Part shown: positions 45,031-56,715 of the stretch, piece after piece | How the letters are laid out: each line of letters starts with the position of its first letter | How positions within the stretch are numbered: the stretch's first letter is position 1 | The notes under the pieces: generated by a model | Database searches by the model: none | Told to the model about the DNA's origin: nothing | The model's input: the letters and a program-made list of their open reading frames with translations, nothing else | Made by a program: the position numbers and the translations under genes | Source: Fallopia convolvulus | Taxonomy: Eukaryota > Streptophyta > Magnoliopsida > Caryophyllales > Polygonaceae | Reading direction: 5' to 3' | Assembly: GCA_964016875.1 (NCBI GenBank) | Contig: OZ024724.1 | Coordinates: 36,913,786-36,977,785 of the forward strand | Length of the DNA stretch: 64,000 nt

Positions 45031-46035
45031 AATTTTTAGATTGAATATTACTTTTTAATATCCGAATCTTTTATTTGATATTTCGAATTTTATATGTGGT
45101 ATATTGAATATTGAATATTTATCTATAATAAGTATTGTTATTTCGAATATCTACTCCATCAATATGAACATTGTTATTATATGTTTAATAATATGTTACC
45201 TTACAATTTTGAATATTTACTTAATGATTTTGCATTTTTTATTTATTACGTGTAATACCGAAAAAATTTAAAAAATAAAGTGGAAATCATTTCGTTATAT
45301 AAATATGTATGTTGACTATTAATTTTTCTATTCTGAATATTGTCTGACGTGTTTTGAATATTATATTATGTTTTTTAAAAATATATGAAAAAACATATCG
45401 AATTTGAATTATATAATAATCGAATGAATATTTGGTAAAGAATATGTGATATCATGTATTGGACAAACATGAACATACTGATTTCTCCTTTAAGTTCTTC
45501 TTTGCTTGGTAGCTCTGTTGTTCTTTGCCTCGGGATTTCTCTTTATTTGAGAGATCCTTGGAGGGGATTGCTGCTTTGCCTTGTTTGAGCACCCGTCCTG
45601 GCAACTTCATTTTCGATTTTTCTATTGCTCTGTCTGGGGGTTGGATCTATCTTGTTCTTCTATGGGAAGGTGAGATGTGGTCTCACTCTCTTTGTTGCTT
45701 TTGCTTCTCTTCAAATGTACTTTGTTGTATCTATTCTTTTTCCTTAAAACAAAAATTGTTTTTTGTCCGAGTTAATCAACATGTAACCAATTTTTAGACT
45801 TTGTTGTTGTTAATTGATATTTTAGTTTACATTGGTCTCAATGTTATGCATGCGTTGTTTGTTTGGTGCCCCACTATGGTGAGTTTTTGTATTATCTCAA
45901 CTATTGTGTGTGGTTTTATGCTTATTAGTAGTTTGAATTTTTGCACGAATGTTTGGATCAAATTTCTTAGTTCTATTACCTCTTGTATGAATCACACTTG
46001 GTTGACTCTTTTTCTTTTTCTCAAAAAGGTTTTTT

Positions 46036-46850
46036 ATGAATATTGGATATTGGAACATAAGAGGCATCCATAGGCCTAATTTCTAGGAGGAAGTTGGGTT
46101 CATAAGAAAATCAAATAAACTTAATTTCCTTTTCTTGGCGGAAACGAAAACTGAGTCTGAACCGGTCATTTCAATTATTCAGAAATCTGGATTTCATAAA
46201 GCTATTTCTTGTCCGTCTATTAGAGCTAAAGGTGGAATTTGGCTTCTTATTTCTGAAAATATAGAAACAAAAAAATGTATCTTAATTCATCAATCCAATA
46301 ATATTATTATTATGCAATATAACAACCGTCATCAAATTCTTATGATGGTTTTTGTATACGTGCCAGCTTGAGAAGATCAAAAACTACAATTTTGGAGTTT
46401 TATTTCTGACAGTATTTCTCAATTTCAATTACCTTTCTTATTAATAGGGGATCTAAATGAAATTTCTTCTCCTAATGACAAGTTGGGGGTTCTCCTCCTT
46501 TATTATGTCATTTTAATAGACTACTCAATTTTACAAATTCTTTTGGATTAGTTGATTCTAAAACTATTGGTTTCCCTTATACTTGGAGAAAACGATCAGT
46601 ACTGTTAGACAACATCTTTGAAAAACTGGATCGTGTGTTATGTCATCAGTCCTTAACTTCTTTATTTACCACTTTTAGTTCATCACCATCTATTTACTAC
46701 CTCGGACCATTGCCTTATTACCTTTTCTCTTGGAAACTCAAAGTCTTTTCGAAAAGTTCCTTTTCATTTTGAAAATGCTTGGATGTTTGAATCTTCTTTT
46801 ATCCCATTAGTTTTTAAAGTTTGGAGTTATCATATGTCATGATCCTTTAT
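46036..46850 (+). pseudogene. LINE-B endonuclease
   Basis: ATG at 46036 opens MNIGYWNIRGIHRPNF, then a TAG. The frame resumes with FLFLAETKTES (catalytic Glu), KGGIWLL and MMVFVYVPA. Later LLIGDLNEI-like residues (46440-46465, D-L-N-E) and the TWRK-type box (near 46580) follow in other frames. Broken by at least three lesions. Confidence 0.82.
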
Positions 46851-47257
46851 GTTTCGCCTATCTATGAAATTGAATATTTTGAAGAAATATTCCAAGGTTT
46901 GGGCTAAACATCATACAAATAATAATTATGAACAATTAAAAATATCTGAACATCAGCTTCAAAATCTCCAGTCCGATTTATTAGTTGATTCTTTTAATAC
47001 TATTGTTATTTCTCGTTTGCAAGCACATTTAAATAAATAAAATGCTCTCTTGGATTTTCAACATATCTTATGGAAACAACGTGCCAAGATTACTCATTTA
47101 CAAAACATAGATCGAAACACACAATATTTTCAATCAATCTCGAAAATCCGCTCTTACAAACAGAGAATTATATCTTTCCAGACACATGAAGGTGTTGTTA
47201 TTTTTTTATCATGAATTGATTACAAAAAAGATTACAATATAACTCGGTCACAAATTC

Positions 47258-48590
47258 TTGTGTAATCCTTCATGTTCTATTCACGACTCTGCTCTTGATA
47301 TTATTCCAAATTTAATCTCTCAAGTTGATAATCTAATGCTTATTAAATCTCCAATGTCCTTTGAACTAAAATTTGCAACGTTCGATCTTGCTCCTAATAA
47401 AACTCCTAGACCGGATGAATTCCCAGCTAATTTATTCCAAAAATTCTGGCACATTGTTGGCAAGTCTATTGTTTTAGCAGTTCAGGCCTTTTTCATTCAA
47501 GATATATGATCCGATCCATTAACAAATCTTTTGTTACTCTCATTCCTAAAATAGATTCTCCTTTAACAATTCATCATTACCGTCCTATTAGCCTTTGTAA
47601 CACCATTTATAAAATTATTACTAAAGTTCTAGCTATTCGTTTAAGAAATGTTCTTCCAACACTTATTCATCCTCTTCAAGGGGCTTTTGTTAAAGGAAAA
47701 CTTATTCAGGATAATATTCTAATAGCACATGTAATCTTCCACTCTTTTCATAAAAAGAAAAAAGGAAAAAAGGGATGGATGGCTATTAAGTTAGATATGG
47801 AAAAAGCTTATGATAAACTTGACTAGAACTTTATTAAGTTAATTCTTCTAAAATTTGGTTTTCACGAAAATTGGATGAGGCTTATCATGACATGTATCTC
47901 TTCTTCTTCTTGTTGTTAATAATGAACCAGGAGATGAGTTCTCTCCTTAGTGTGGTATTAGGCAGGGTGATCCGATTGCTCCTTTTATTTTTATTATTGC
48001 AATGGAATATTTGGCGCGAACATTGCAATTACAATCAATCCTAGACTCTAAATCTTTTGGTATCCAATTAGTTAAGAGTGGTACGTGTTTGCTATTCCTC
48101 GGTTTTGTGATGATACTATTATTTTTGCAAATGCATCTCATGCAAATACAAACTATATTAACAGTTTTTTAGACAATTTCACTAGAATCTCGGGTCTTTT
48201 GATTAATTAAAATAAGAGTAGTTTCTAGGTCTCGGAAAATATTTCGCGAAATTCGCCTCTCTCCCTTGCTAGTGTGTTGAACATCCAGGTAACTACCTCA
48301 ATGGAAAAATATCTTGGCATTCCTATCCTTAAAGGTAGGGTTCAAAACTCTATCTTTTTAGAATCTAATACTAAACTTAAAAAACAAATATCTCAATGGA
48401 AAGAAAATTCTATTTCACAAGCTGACCGAGCTGTTCTGATTCAATCCAACCTCCTAGGTCAGGTTAAATACTTAATGCAAAGCTTCCTACTTCCTAAAGG
48501 TATTCTTGGTGATATTAACAAAGTAAATAAATCCTTTTTTTGGAATAAATTTCAACTTAATCATCATCCCCTTATTAGCTGGTAGAAGGT
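47258..48590 (+). pseudogene. LINE-B reverse transcriptase
   Basis: Blocks are DLAPNKTPRPDEFPANLFQKFW (split around 47385-47450), FVTLIPKIDSPLTIHHYRPI (47530-47590), AFVKGKLIQDNILIAH and WMAIKLDMEKAYDKL (motif A, catalytic Asp intact), then QGDPIAPFIFIIA and FCDDTIIFANAS (motif C, usually FADD). The thumb block EKYLGIPILKGRVQ (48300-48345) follows. Separate frames show at least three shifts. Confidence 0.85.
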
Positions 48591-48599
48591 TTGTTCTCC

Positions 48600-50190
48600 T
48601 AAAGAGTCTGGGGGAATGGGTCTTCGTTCTGCTGAGAATAATAATTTGTCCCTACAAATGAAGCTTCTTTGGAAAATATTGACATCTCCTCACAATTACT
48701 GCGTTCATATAATTTCCGAAAAATATCTTGGGACTCTTTCGCTTTTCCAATTCTAGAAGAAAAATTGTTCTTGGCAATTTGGACGCTTAATGAATACTAG
48801 GGATAAGTTCTCTAAGGGTATGTTATGGACTATTGAAAATGGCCAGACAGTTAACTTCTGGTCAGACCCTTGGATTCCAAATATTGATTTATTTCCTTAT
48901 TGTGATAATATTAATATTAAGTTAAAAGTCTCTTCTTTTATAATCTCTTATCATTCTTGGGATTATGCTAAGCTACATTTAATTCCGCCTGACTTTTTAA
49001 TTGATTTAGTTTTTGATATTAGAATTCCTATTTCTCCATCTTCGAATCGGTTAGTTTGGCTTCCATCTTCACATGGGGATTTTTATTGTCCAATCGGGTT
49101 CTAATATGCTTAACTTTTTTCTCATCCTGAGCTTGCGTTTGGATTCGCATGGATTTGGAAATCTTCTCTTCCACCTAAAATTAAAAATTTCTTTTGAAAA
49201 GCCTGTGCAGATTGTCTCCCAACTACGGATCGATTAAATCGATATTTCAATTGTGTCCTTAGTACTTGTTCCTTATGTGACTCTGAAGATGAGAGTTTAA
49301 ATCATCTGTTACCCAAAGAATGATTTCTAAATTAGAAGCGATGCTCAATGTCACTTTTCATATTTCCAATTCGGATAGTTTTGCTGACAATTTGATTTCT
49401 ACGTTAAATTCAAATAAAAATAGAAATGTCCTTTGTTTTCTATGGTAGTTTATTTGGGGCCATAGAAATTTAAAAAAAAAAGTAATCCTGCTAAAGTATT
49501 GACTATGCTTCTCCCCTGTGATTTGGCCTTTTCTCAACATCTTCAGTGGGTTTCTTCCCAATAGCTCCTTCTCGCAAAAACTATTCTCGTCCTAAAAGGA
49601 AAAATAACAATGTTTGGAAAAACCGTCAGTTAACTCCTTAAAACTAAACTTTGATACTTCCAAACGTTTAAATAATTCGACTTATACAGATTTCTTAATT
49701 TGTGATCACAATAGTAAAATTCTGTGTTTTGATCGAAAACATATTCGCTTTGTTTCAGTTTTGTAGGCAAAGGCCCTTGCCTTGCTAGAAGGTCTTAAAA
49801 GTGCGGTTTTGTTAAACTCGTCTCGTCTTATTATTGAGGAAGATAATTTGATTCTTATTAATTCTTTGAAAAATATTTGAAAAGTTCCTTGGGAAATCCA
49901 ATCTATTGTAAATGATATCCATCATTTTGTTTCTTTTATTCCTGTGTGGTGTTTTTTCATTGTTACAGGGAGTGTAATTCGGCGACGGATTTCCTCGCCA
50001 AAAGGCGGTTTTTTCGGATCTTAGTTTTGCCATTTCTCATTTTTTTTCCCGGGATCGATGTTTGATCATTTGGATGTTTCTAGTTTCAATGTCTGGATTC
50101 AGACTCGTTCTCTGTCATTTGACTTTCTAAAAATCATCCGTTATGATAATTTAGGTTGGACCTGTATTGTAGAGATATTAATGGCTATGT
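48600..50190 (+). pseudogene. LINE-B C-terminal zinc region and RNase H
   Basis: 48600-49104 carries the GGMGLRSAENNNLSLQMKLLW and VNFWSDPWIPN boxes typical of the plant LINE tail. 49640-50160 carries an RNase H-like segment with FLICDHNSKI, AKALALLEGLKSA (Glu) and RLIIEEDNLILINSL (acidic box). Several stops interrupt. The RNase H tail marks the plant L1 branch that has acquired this domain. Confidence 0.7.
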
Positions 50191-50223
50191 AATGAGCTAG
50201 TAGGTGATTACTTAAAAACAAAA

Positions 50224-50230
50224 TATAAAT
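50224..50230 (+). promoter_or_regulatory. Candidate TATA box for the SMR gene
   Basis: TATAAAT lies about 280 bp upstream of the SMR start, within the A-rich end of LINE-B. A pyrimidine-rich stretch (50320-50420) follows, as in many plant leaders. Weak evidence; AT-rich DNA gives chance matches. Confidence 0.3.
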
Positions 50231-50501
50231 AACAATAAATAAAGGGAAACTGAGTTGTCCAAAAAGCAACAAGTCACTCCATCCTCATCACCTGTTTCAT
50301 ACATGCATTTGAATATGCCAAAACAAACACGTTCCCATCTCGCTCTCCCTCCTCTTTTACCAGCTATCTTACCTCGATTCAATTTCCTTTCCTTGCACGC
50401 CATCTTCCCTCATTTCTACTCCTAATTCCCTTTCCAAAGTCTCTCCCATCGATCACGATCATCAATTGGCTCCTCAATTCATTCCCCGTATCTCTATCTC
50501 G

Positions 50502-50888
50502 ATGGATCTCCCATTCCAATTAGGTCAAATCCAGATGAAATCAACCCCACCGAACAACGACAGATCTGGCGAACAACAAAATCCATCAGGATCAGAAGCA
50601 GGTGAAATTGGAATTCGGATCATTACGAATCCCACAACGACCGAGGAGGAGGAATCTTGCCGGACGCCGAGATCGGAGGAGAACCGGATTCCGGCGGCGA
50701 ATAGTCCGCCGCCTGCGCCGCGGAAGAACAAGCGCCGGGCGCCGGGATGCACCGGGAAGTTGAAGGCGGCAGAATTGGAGTTTTTTGAGGTCGTCAACGG
50801 GGAGGAGGTGGAGGAATTGTTCAGATCTGGATTCGAATTGGCCAACAGGCGGCGGGCCAAGAGGAGTAAGCCTGTAGCGCTAGCTTGA
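50502..50888 (+). CDS. SMR: SIAMESE-RELATED-type cyclin-dependent kinase inhibitor
   Basis: 128 residues, single exon, ATG at 50502 (MDLPFQLGQIQM). Plant SMR proteins are nuclear inhibitors of CDK-cyclin complexes that promote exit from mitosis and endoreduplication. Recognised motifs are CRTPRSEENRIP (residues 53-64), a proline-basic stretch PPPAPRKNKR (69-78) and ELEFFEVVNGEEVEELFRS (91-109), followed by a basic R/K tail (116-123) suited to nuclear import. Length fits the family (about 80-130). It is intact, GC-richer than the surrounding transposons and the only clear host gene here. A frame extending upstream to 50466 lacks an ATG before 50502. LINE-B ends about 290 bp upstream and Tat3 starts about 670 bp downstream. 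Which SMR subgroup it is cannot be told. Confidence 0.85.
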   Translation: MDLPFQLGQIQMKSTPPNNDRSGEQQNPSGSEAGEIGIRIITNPTTTEEEESCRTPRSEENRIPAANSPPPAPRKNKRRAPGCTGKLKAAELEFFEVVNGEEVEELFRSGFELANRRRAKRSKPVALA

Positions 50889-51556
50889 TCTTTTCTGGGG
50901 GAATTTTGTGAATTTCGATCTCAAATCTTTCTCAATTCTTCTGAGAAGGAATCTTTTCCGTAATTTGTGTATACTGTGTCGCCGTAAGTAATTAATCTCT
51001 TACTTATTTAGATACACTTCCAAATTATTTAGAGATTATACTGTATGTCAGATCATATGTATATGTTCAATTGATGAAGTCGATCTTGTAAACAAATTTG
51101 AGTAATGAGCTGGCCGGCTTCGTCTATGTATTCCTCTGTTATTTACTATCATAATTCAATTATTTCGTTCAATTTTTTCCTATTTATCAAATTGGATGGA
51201 TAAGTATTCATCTCTTAGCACAGGAGACGAAAAGTGAAAGGCCGTCAATTGAATTAAATTCTATCATTTTCCTTGTTTTAATTGTTTTGTCCATGTCTTT
51301 CTAATCATATGGTGTCAGTTCTAGTTCAATTACTGCCCTTAATGTTGGATAAATTTCATAAGCAGTTTGCGCCTCACATTTTGAGACTCTACTTCTTTTT
51401 TTTATTTTATGATAATCCATATTATTATTCACTCTTCCAACATTTTTCAGGTCTGATATTCAATTAATTATCAGCCTATCGTAAATTCTGGTTCGTTAAT
51501 TGGGATGCTTAAGATTTAATTGTCTTATCAGCTCGAAAAGAAAAGATCTAAGATGC
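50889..51556. other. SMR 3' flank, no gene seen
   Basis: AT-rich, no supported frame or repeat. It probably holds the SMR 3' UTR and native intergenic DNA. Confidence 0.5.
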
Positions 51557-52036
51557 TGTTTTGGGTAAATCTAACGCAATGCGGAAAACCCTAGTCAATC
51601 ATAAATCAAAACTTGTTATCACGTTACAAAACAGAACAGAAAATGTAAACATATATTATTTGAAAGACAAAGTTCAATATGATGTGATTTCAAGGTTACA
51701 CGTTGTGAGAATTGATCCCGAATGCTTAGGAAGAACAATCTTTGAGCTACAAAGCAATATTAGGCTTGAATGAAACAGTGAGTAATGATTGATAGTAGAC
51801 GCGATGTAGAGGTAAAATGCCCTCTCTAGTTCTTTGATTCCCTACTTATAGACTTGATATTCGGTGTCGTTGATGGCCCATCCTAGAGATCTTGCCATCG
51901 AATTAACTCTTCATCAACAACTACTCACAACATCAATTCTCCTCCGCCGTTCTCGAAGCCGTTAACTTTGCGTGTCTTACTTCTTGTCACATCGTAGCCC
52001 AATTTCTAGAATGGCCCAATTATTTGGAGCCCAACA
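51557..52036 (-). repeat. Tat3 3' LTR
   Basis: Plus strand starts TGTTTTGGG and ends GGAGCCCAACA, matching the ends of the Tat1 and Tat2 LTRs read in reverse. On the minus strand it is preceded by a purine tract (GGAGGGAATTTTGGGACGG, complement of 52039-52057). Confidence 0.7.
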
Positions 52037-52178
52037 AACCGTCCCAAAATTCCCTCCAAAAATTTTGAGGGAGTTAGAACTTGCTTTAGCAACTGGCGTT
52101 TTGCAAGGTACAACCTTTCCTATGTTCCACTCTATTTAGGGTTTCTTCTCTTTCTTATTCCTCTTCTTTTTCCTTCCA

Positions 52179-53888
52179 ATGGAAGATTCACACTCCTCTT
52201 CCACACCAATTTCTCGTTGCTACGAGTCGAACGAACCTCGTGCATTCGTAAAACTCGAGTCTTGCATGTCTCCTATCATCGGGTTAGCAGCTTTGTTGAC
52301 CCTTCCTCCTTTTCTTTTTTTCGGTTTTCTCTCTTCTATTGTTTATACTCCGAAAAGAGGGGAATGGGCCGATTCATTTTGCGAGGATTGGGTGTGTCTT
52401 TACGAATACTCCTTCCAAATTGGCCACTGTTTCCTGTTGTCGCCTTTAGTTGTTGATTTTCTTGAGGTCCTCCATATTTCTCCTAGCCAACTTCTCCCTT
52501 AGGCTTGGAGAATCCTTATGACTATTGATTTTCTATGTTCACTACATAATATCCCGATTTGTTCCATGCATATTGTCTCTCAAAAGGCGGTGCAGGCCGC
52601 TTCACCTTTAAATATCATAGGGGAGAATTTGATTTGATCTTGGATGTCTCTAAGCATGATCGTGGTTTGGAAAACAAAATTTTCTTTGTAAAAAAGTCCT
52701 CTTTTGGTTGTGATTGTGATTTCCTTAGGTACTGGTGGAATCCCTCAGGTAATGTGTTGTTCACTTTGTGCCCATACACTTGTTTAGGAATATTAACAAC
52801 TCGATCATCATCTTTGTTTCTTGTAGACTAGTGAATGCCAAAGTGTTGAAGTCTCGAGACATTTCCTCGCATATCATTGATCGAATTTGTGTGTTAGCCC
52901 CAAGCAAAAGATCTTTTCTAGAAATATTTAAAGATCTATGTCGACTCCCCTAAGTATTCCGACATGTCGAGTAAGTTGTCATACCATTTCGTTTTAATTG
53001 TTATGTGTCTCTCCTTCTTACTTTCTTCTTGGTGAGCCCAGGTGCCAAGACCACCACATCGGCAGTCATGATGTCTACTCGTGAAAGGGTTGAGGCTAGG
53101 AAGAAGAGAAAGGTCCATCCTACCCCTATTGTTGCTTATTCATCTTTGGTTTTTTCTCACCCTCCAAAAAACCGTCATCTACTCCAACACGAGGCACCTC
53201 TTCTTAAAAACATGCTCCTACCCCCAATCTATCAAATCTCTCGGGGATGATGATGTCCTTGGATCTCCTGGCCTCCAAATGCCTCAAACCGATTTACCCT
53301 CTACTCGTTGTTCATCCTTACGACGATTCTGACCAATTGTCTCCCGCCAACATCTTCGGAGAATCCGCGACGGCTTAGTGGCAGGTACTCCCGTCATTCT
53401 TCTTTTACTTTTTTTCTAATATGGTATCCCCTTTAGTCCTTATATGATCTTCATATTACCCTAGGTGCCTAGGACATGTTTAAAGACATGCCTGACAAGG
53501 TGAACCGTGTTGAGGTTAGGTTGCTCTTGGACAAGCAGTTGAACGAATTCTTGATATCCAAGAAGGGTGAAATTGAGAAGGAGGCTCGTGAGCTCAATAA
53601 AGTCATTGGAAAAATACATACCAAGCTTAAAGTTGTTATGGAGAAGGAGGTGTCACTGTTAAAAGAGATTGAAGAAGTTGCTAATTATAGGTCGTATCGA
53701 TCTTGTTTAGAGACGAAGAATTTGTAGTTGGTAAGCATTCGTCATGGGATCCCGTTCAAGACAGGAAAGATTTTGATGCCCTCTGCCCTTTAGAACCAAT
53801 TGAGAAGGCTATGTTGGCTATTGCAACTGATGAGATTCTCCCTTTTGTGATGGATGGCCAAGATGTTGGTGGTACTTTAGAGAAATGA
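52179..53888 (+). pseudogene. Tat3 antisense gene, four exons, broken
   Basis: Exons by alignment to Tat1 are 52179-52748 (donor GTAATG), 52827-52970 (donor GTAAGT), 53042-53384 (donor GTACTC) and about 53465-53888. ATG 52179 opens MEDSHSSST; the domain box DWVCLYEYSFQIGHCF, FVVGKHSSWDPVQDRK and RERVEARKKRK-like residues are recognisable. Stops (TAG at 52500-52502 in exon 1, and within GCTTAGTGGCAG at the end of exon 3) and shifts inactivate it. Splice borders are kept although the coding is broken. Confidence 0.78.
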
Positions 53889-54574
53889 ATGGATTTCTCC
53901 TATTGAACACTCTTTTGGTGTAGACTAGGGCTTATGCATAAAACTTTTTATTTTTTCATGGTTTATGTGGTCGTATGTTAGGCCTTCTCGGACTTTCTGG
54001 TTTTTGTGGTTTGAATTTGTGCCCACGAGGAGTACTCAGTTGGTTACTGGGATGATTGCTTATTTTATTCTACTATGTTGTCTTTGTGTGTGTGTTTATT
54101 TTTGCATGTTATGCAAGACATGTTGTTGATTGGATCAAGATGATGCGTGGGTCATAGCATGTTCCTGGATTTCTTTTTTGAAGCACTTTGGCTTTGCTAC
54201 ACTTTACTTAACAAAAAGTAGTTTTTACAAAAAAGTATACTTTTCACATTTCCCAAAGCAAAAACATAACTATCACTCACGTATTTCTAGGTATAAAAGT
54301 ATGCTTTTTTTCAAAAATTACTTTCTAATAAGTAACTATAGCAAGGCCTTTGATAGAATGTTAAGGAAACTGTAATATGATAACACAAAAGTGAAGGATG
54401 TAATATATCTTTATTAATAAATAGAGATTTACATATACATATTTTTCAACGTTGTTTAGACTTAAGATCTCCCCTTGCTCTAGAGTGTCTTAAGTGTGCT
54501 ACTTAGCATCTTCGACCGGTCTCATGCACATGTCGGGCTGTTTGAAAGGCGAGGCCTATATTTAGGTGTCAACG

Positions 54575-55170
54575 TGTTGGGAAATCGACCCTCCCAGGAC
54601 ACTTGTACACTCACCGAAACCCACCAACACAAAGACACAATTTTACAAACGTGACTTTGTATTATATAGTGAATGTACAAAATATCTTAACGGGTGACTC
54701 GACACTCTTTATTGATGGGACACACTCACACCTCTCACACTTCACTCTCTAGCTAGATTACTCTCTTACTTGAATCACTCGGATTGATTTACAAATGAGA
54801 GGGTGGAGGTCTATTTATAGACAAAGCATTCCACCTCCCTTGCCTAATGGAGGAATCTAGATATTTCTAGCCTAAGTTGCAACTAGGCAATTCTAGAGCC
54901 TTCCACTTTAGATTTCTCCATATACTCCTTTACATTTCTAGAATGCTCCATACTACTCTAGAGGATTCCACAACCTTCTAACATCTTCTAGAATCTTCAA
55001 TAATCTTTTTACGTCTTCTAGTAGCTTCCATAATCTTCCGACATCTTCTAGAAGCTTCCACAACATTCTTGATTCTTCTAGAAGCTTCCATAACTTTCTT
55101 GTGTCTTCTAAAAGATTCTAGAATCTTCCGTAGCTTTCCAAAATATGAAAATATGAATTAATCTCTAACA
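54575..55170 (-). mobile_element. Solo LTR (copia-like) with heat-shock-type element array
   Basis: 596 bp, TGTTGGG...CTCTAACA on the plus strand, flanked by exact 5-bp duplications CAACG (54570-54574, 55171-55175). A TATAAATA box reads on the minus strand at about 54819-54812, with the TTCTAGAAGCTTC array upstream of it (55128-54986), so the promoter faces the minus strand. There is no internal region, consistent with LTR-LTR recombination. It sits inside the Tat3 spacer. Confidence 0.85.
54986..55128. promoter_or_regulatory. Heat-shock element array, 30-bp repeat
   Basis: TTCnnGAAnnTTC triplets are perfect at 54986-54998, 55046-55058, 55076-55088 and 55116-55128. Imperfect ones lie at 55016 and 55106, giving a 30-bp period. 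This is the binding pattern of plant heat-shock factors. Confidence 0.7.
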
Positions 55171-55317
55171 CAACGTCACAAGTCATCCCTTGTTAGTTTT
55201 TCATTTGAAGTGTGTTGGCCACTAAGGCCAATGTACCATATGTAAAAGAATGTATTAATATATGAAAGAAATAATAAAGTGCCTTTGTCTTCGAAATTGT
55301 TGAGCATGCTTTAGGAA

Positions 55318-56636
55318 ATTAAGAAGTGATAATGTTTTAAATGTGTCGCGTTCCAACTTCTCACATCACTTTTCCCATTTGTTGATACTAACTCGTAAGC
55401 GCCTTGTCCTAAAATCTTGGTGATCATGTATGGACCTTCCCAATTCGCGCCTAATTTCTAGGCATTTAGATCTTATGTGTTTTGGAACATTTTGCTCAGC
55501 ACCCAATCTCCAACTTTGAAAGCCTTCAATCAAATATTCTTGTTGTAACTTCTAGCCACCTTTCGACGATATGTTGTCAACTTGATAGAAGTGTCACCCC
55601 GCATCTCATCCACTGTGTCCAAGTGATGAAACAGGACATCATGATTAGTTTCTTCCATAGTTAGACCGTAATGTGCCATCGGGATAGCCACTGCTACTAG
55701 GTCCATATACCAAAGAGAATAGGGTATTTCCAATTGCATTTTTAGGAGTGGTGCGATCTGACCATAGTATCAGGGGTAGTTCATCGGCCTAACTACCTTT
55801 TGCTTCCTTGAGGCATTTCTTCAAGTTGTTCACAATCACTTTATTGCTTGCCTCTTCTTGTCCATTAGCTTGTGGATAACATGGTGTCAACATTACTAGT
55901 TAAATGTTGTAAGATTGGCAAAAAGTCTTCATCTTCTCGTTGATGAATTGCGATCCATTATCACACACTATAGTGGATGGGATGCTAAACTTGCTTAGAA
56001 TGTTGTTTTTTATAAAGGATATAACTTGGGTACCTTTGAATGCCTTTGCCTCAATCTATTTAGAAAAGTAACCTGTCATTGTTAAAATGTAAACATATTG
56101 TCCAAATGTGAGTGATAACTTGGCGACAATATAAATCCCCTATTTCATGAGGTCCAAGGGGGTGAAATTGGATGAAGTAGCTCTGATGGTTGATGTGAGA
56201 CTGGCGCGTGACGTTGGCACGTGTCACACTTCTTTGCAAAGTTGATGGTGTCTTTGTTCATTGTAGAACAATAGTAACTCATTCAGCTAGCTTTCTTCTT
56301 TAAGTTGCGACCGCCAGCATGATTCCTACATTTTCCATCGTGTATTTCATGTAGCAATATTTCCAAACTCGTCCTCTTTAAGACACGTAGTGTATACTCC
56401 TGAAGACATCCATTTGAATAAATGTTATCTATAACCACAAAAGTAGATGATTTTATCTTAAGCTGTCACGCAGCTTCCTTGTCGTCGGGTAAAAAGTCGT
56501 CTCGTAACCACCTTATGAAAGGTGTCACCCATGATGATGGGTCCATCCTCTCCAACTTCCATTATGTCAACATCTTTGTTGATTGACGGTGCATCCAAAC
56601 GTAAGAAAGGGATCTCATACTCTCTTGGATCAATGT
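55318..56636 (-). pseudogene. Tat3 integrase remnant
   Basis: Read with frameshifts, the minus strand shows integrase C-terminal text matching Tat1/Tat2 (LFHHLDTVDEMRG; TTYRRKVARSYNKNI at 55600-55530), the DNG core near 55950 and the zinc region near 56330-56230. The stop lies near 55318. Decay is heavier than in Tat1. Confidence 0.75.
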
Positions 56637-56715
56637 GTAATAACCCTCACTTTTGGAAGAGTAAAATATAATTTCCCTTTAATATTATAAAATATTGCAT
56701 ATTTATTTTATAAAT
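56637..56715. repeat. LTR-like fragment, left piece
   Basis: Starts TGTGTAATAACCCTCAC at the Tat3 break and is interrupted by the gag-protease element at 56716. It resumes at 61584. A gypsy-type LTR start (TGTAATAACCC) is likely. Confidence 0.4.

Larger units (their letters stand above)
44960..50215 (+). mobile_element. LINE-B, L1-type non-LTR retrotransposon with RNase H
   Basis: Plus-strand order is an ORF1-type zinc knuckle (about 44965-45025), ORF2 endonuclease (from 46036), RT (47258-48585), zinc-binding C-terminal region (48600-49320), RNase H (49640-50160) and an A-rich tail (about 50195-50245). Stops and shifts occur throughout. 45030-45480 is an AT-rich stretch with many GAATATT words and may be an insertion. 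The 5' limit is uncertain. Confidence 0.85.
51557..56636 (-). mobile_element. Tat3, truncated Tat element with antisense gene and a solo LTR inside
   Basis: Minus-oriented: 3' LTR 52036-51557, antisense gene on the plus strand 52179-53888, spacer with a solo LTR insertion (54575-55170), pol C-terminus 56636-55318. The rest of pol, gag and the 5' LTR are cut off at 56636/56637, where another LTR-like sequence begins. The break falls in the text matching Tat2 near 24830. Confidence 0.82.

Noticed and set aside
45525..46073. Two 90-codon plus-strand frames upstream of LINE-B ORF2
   Set aside because: T-rich composition, hydrophobic by base content, no LINE ORF1 motif. Likely the inter-ORF region.
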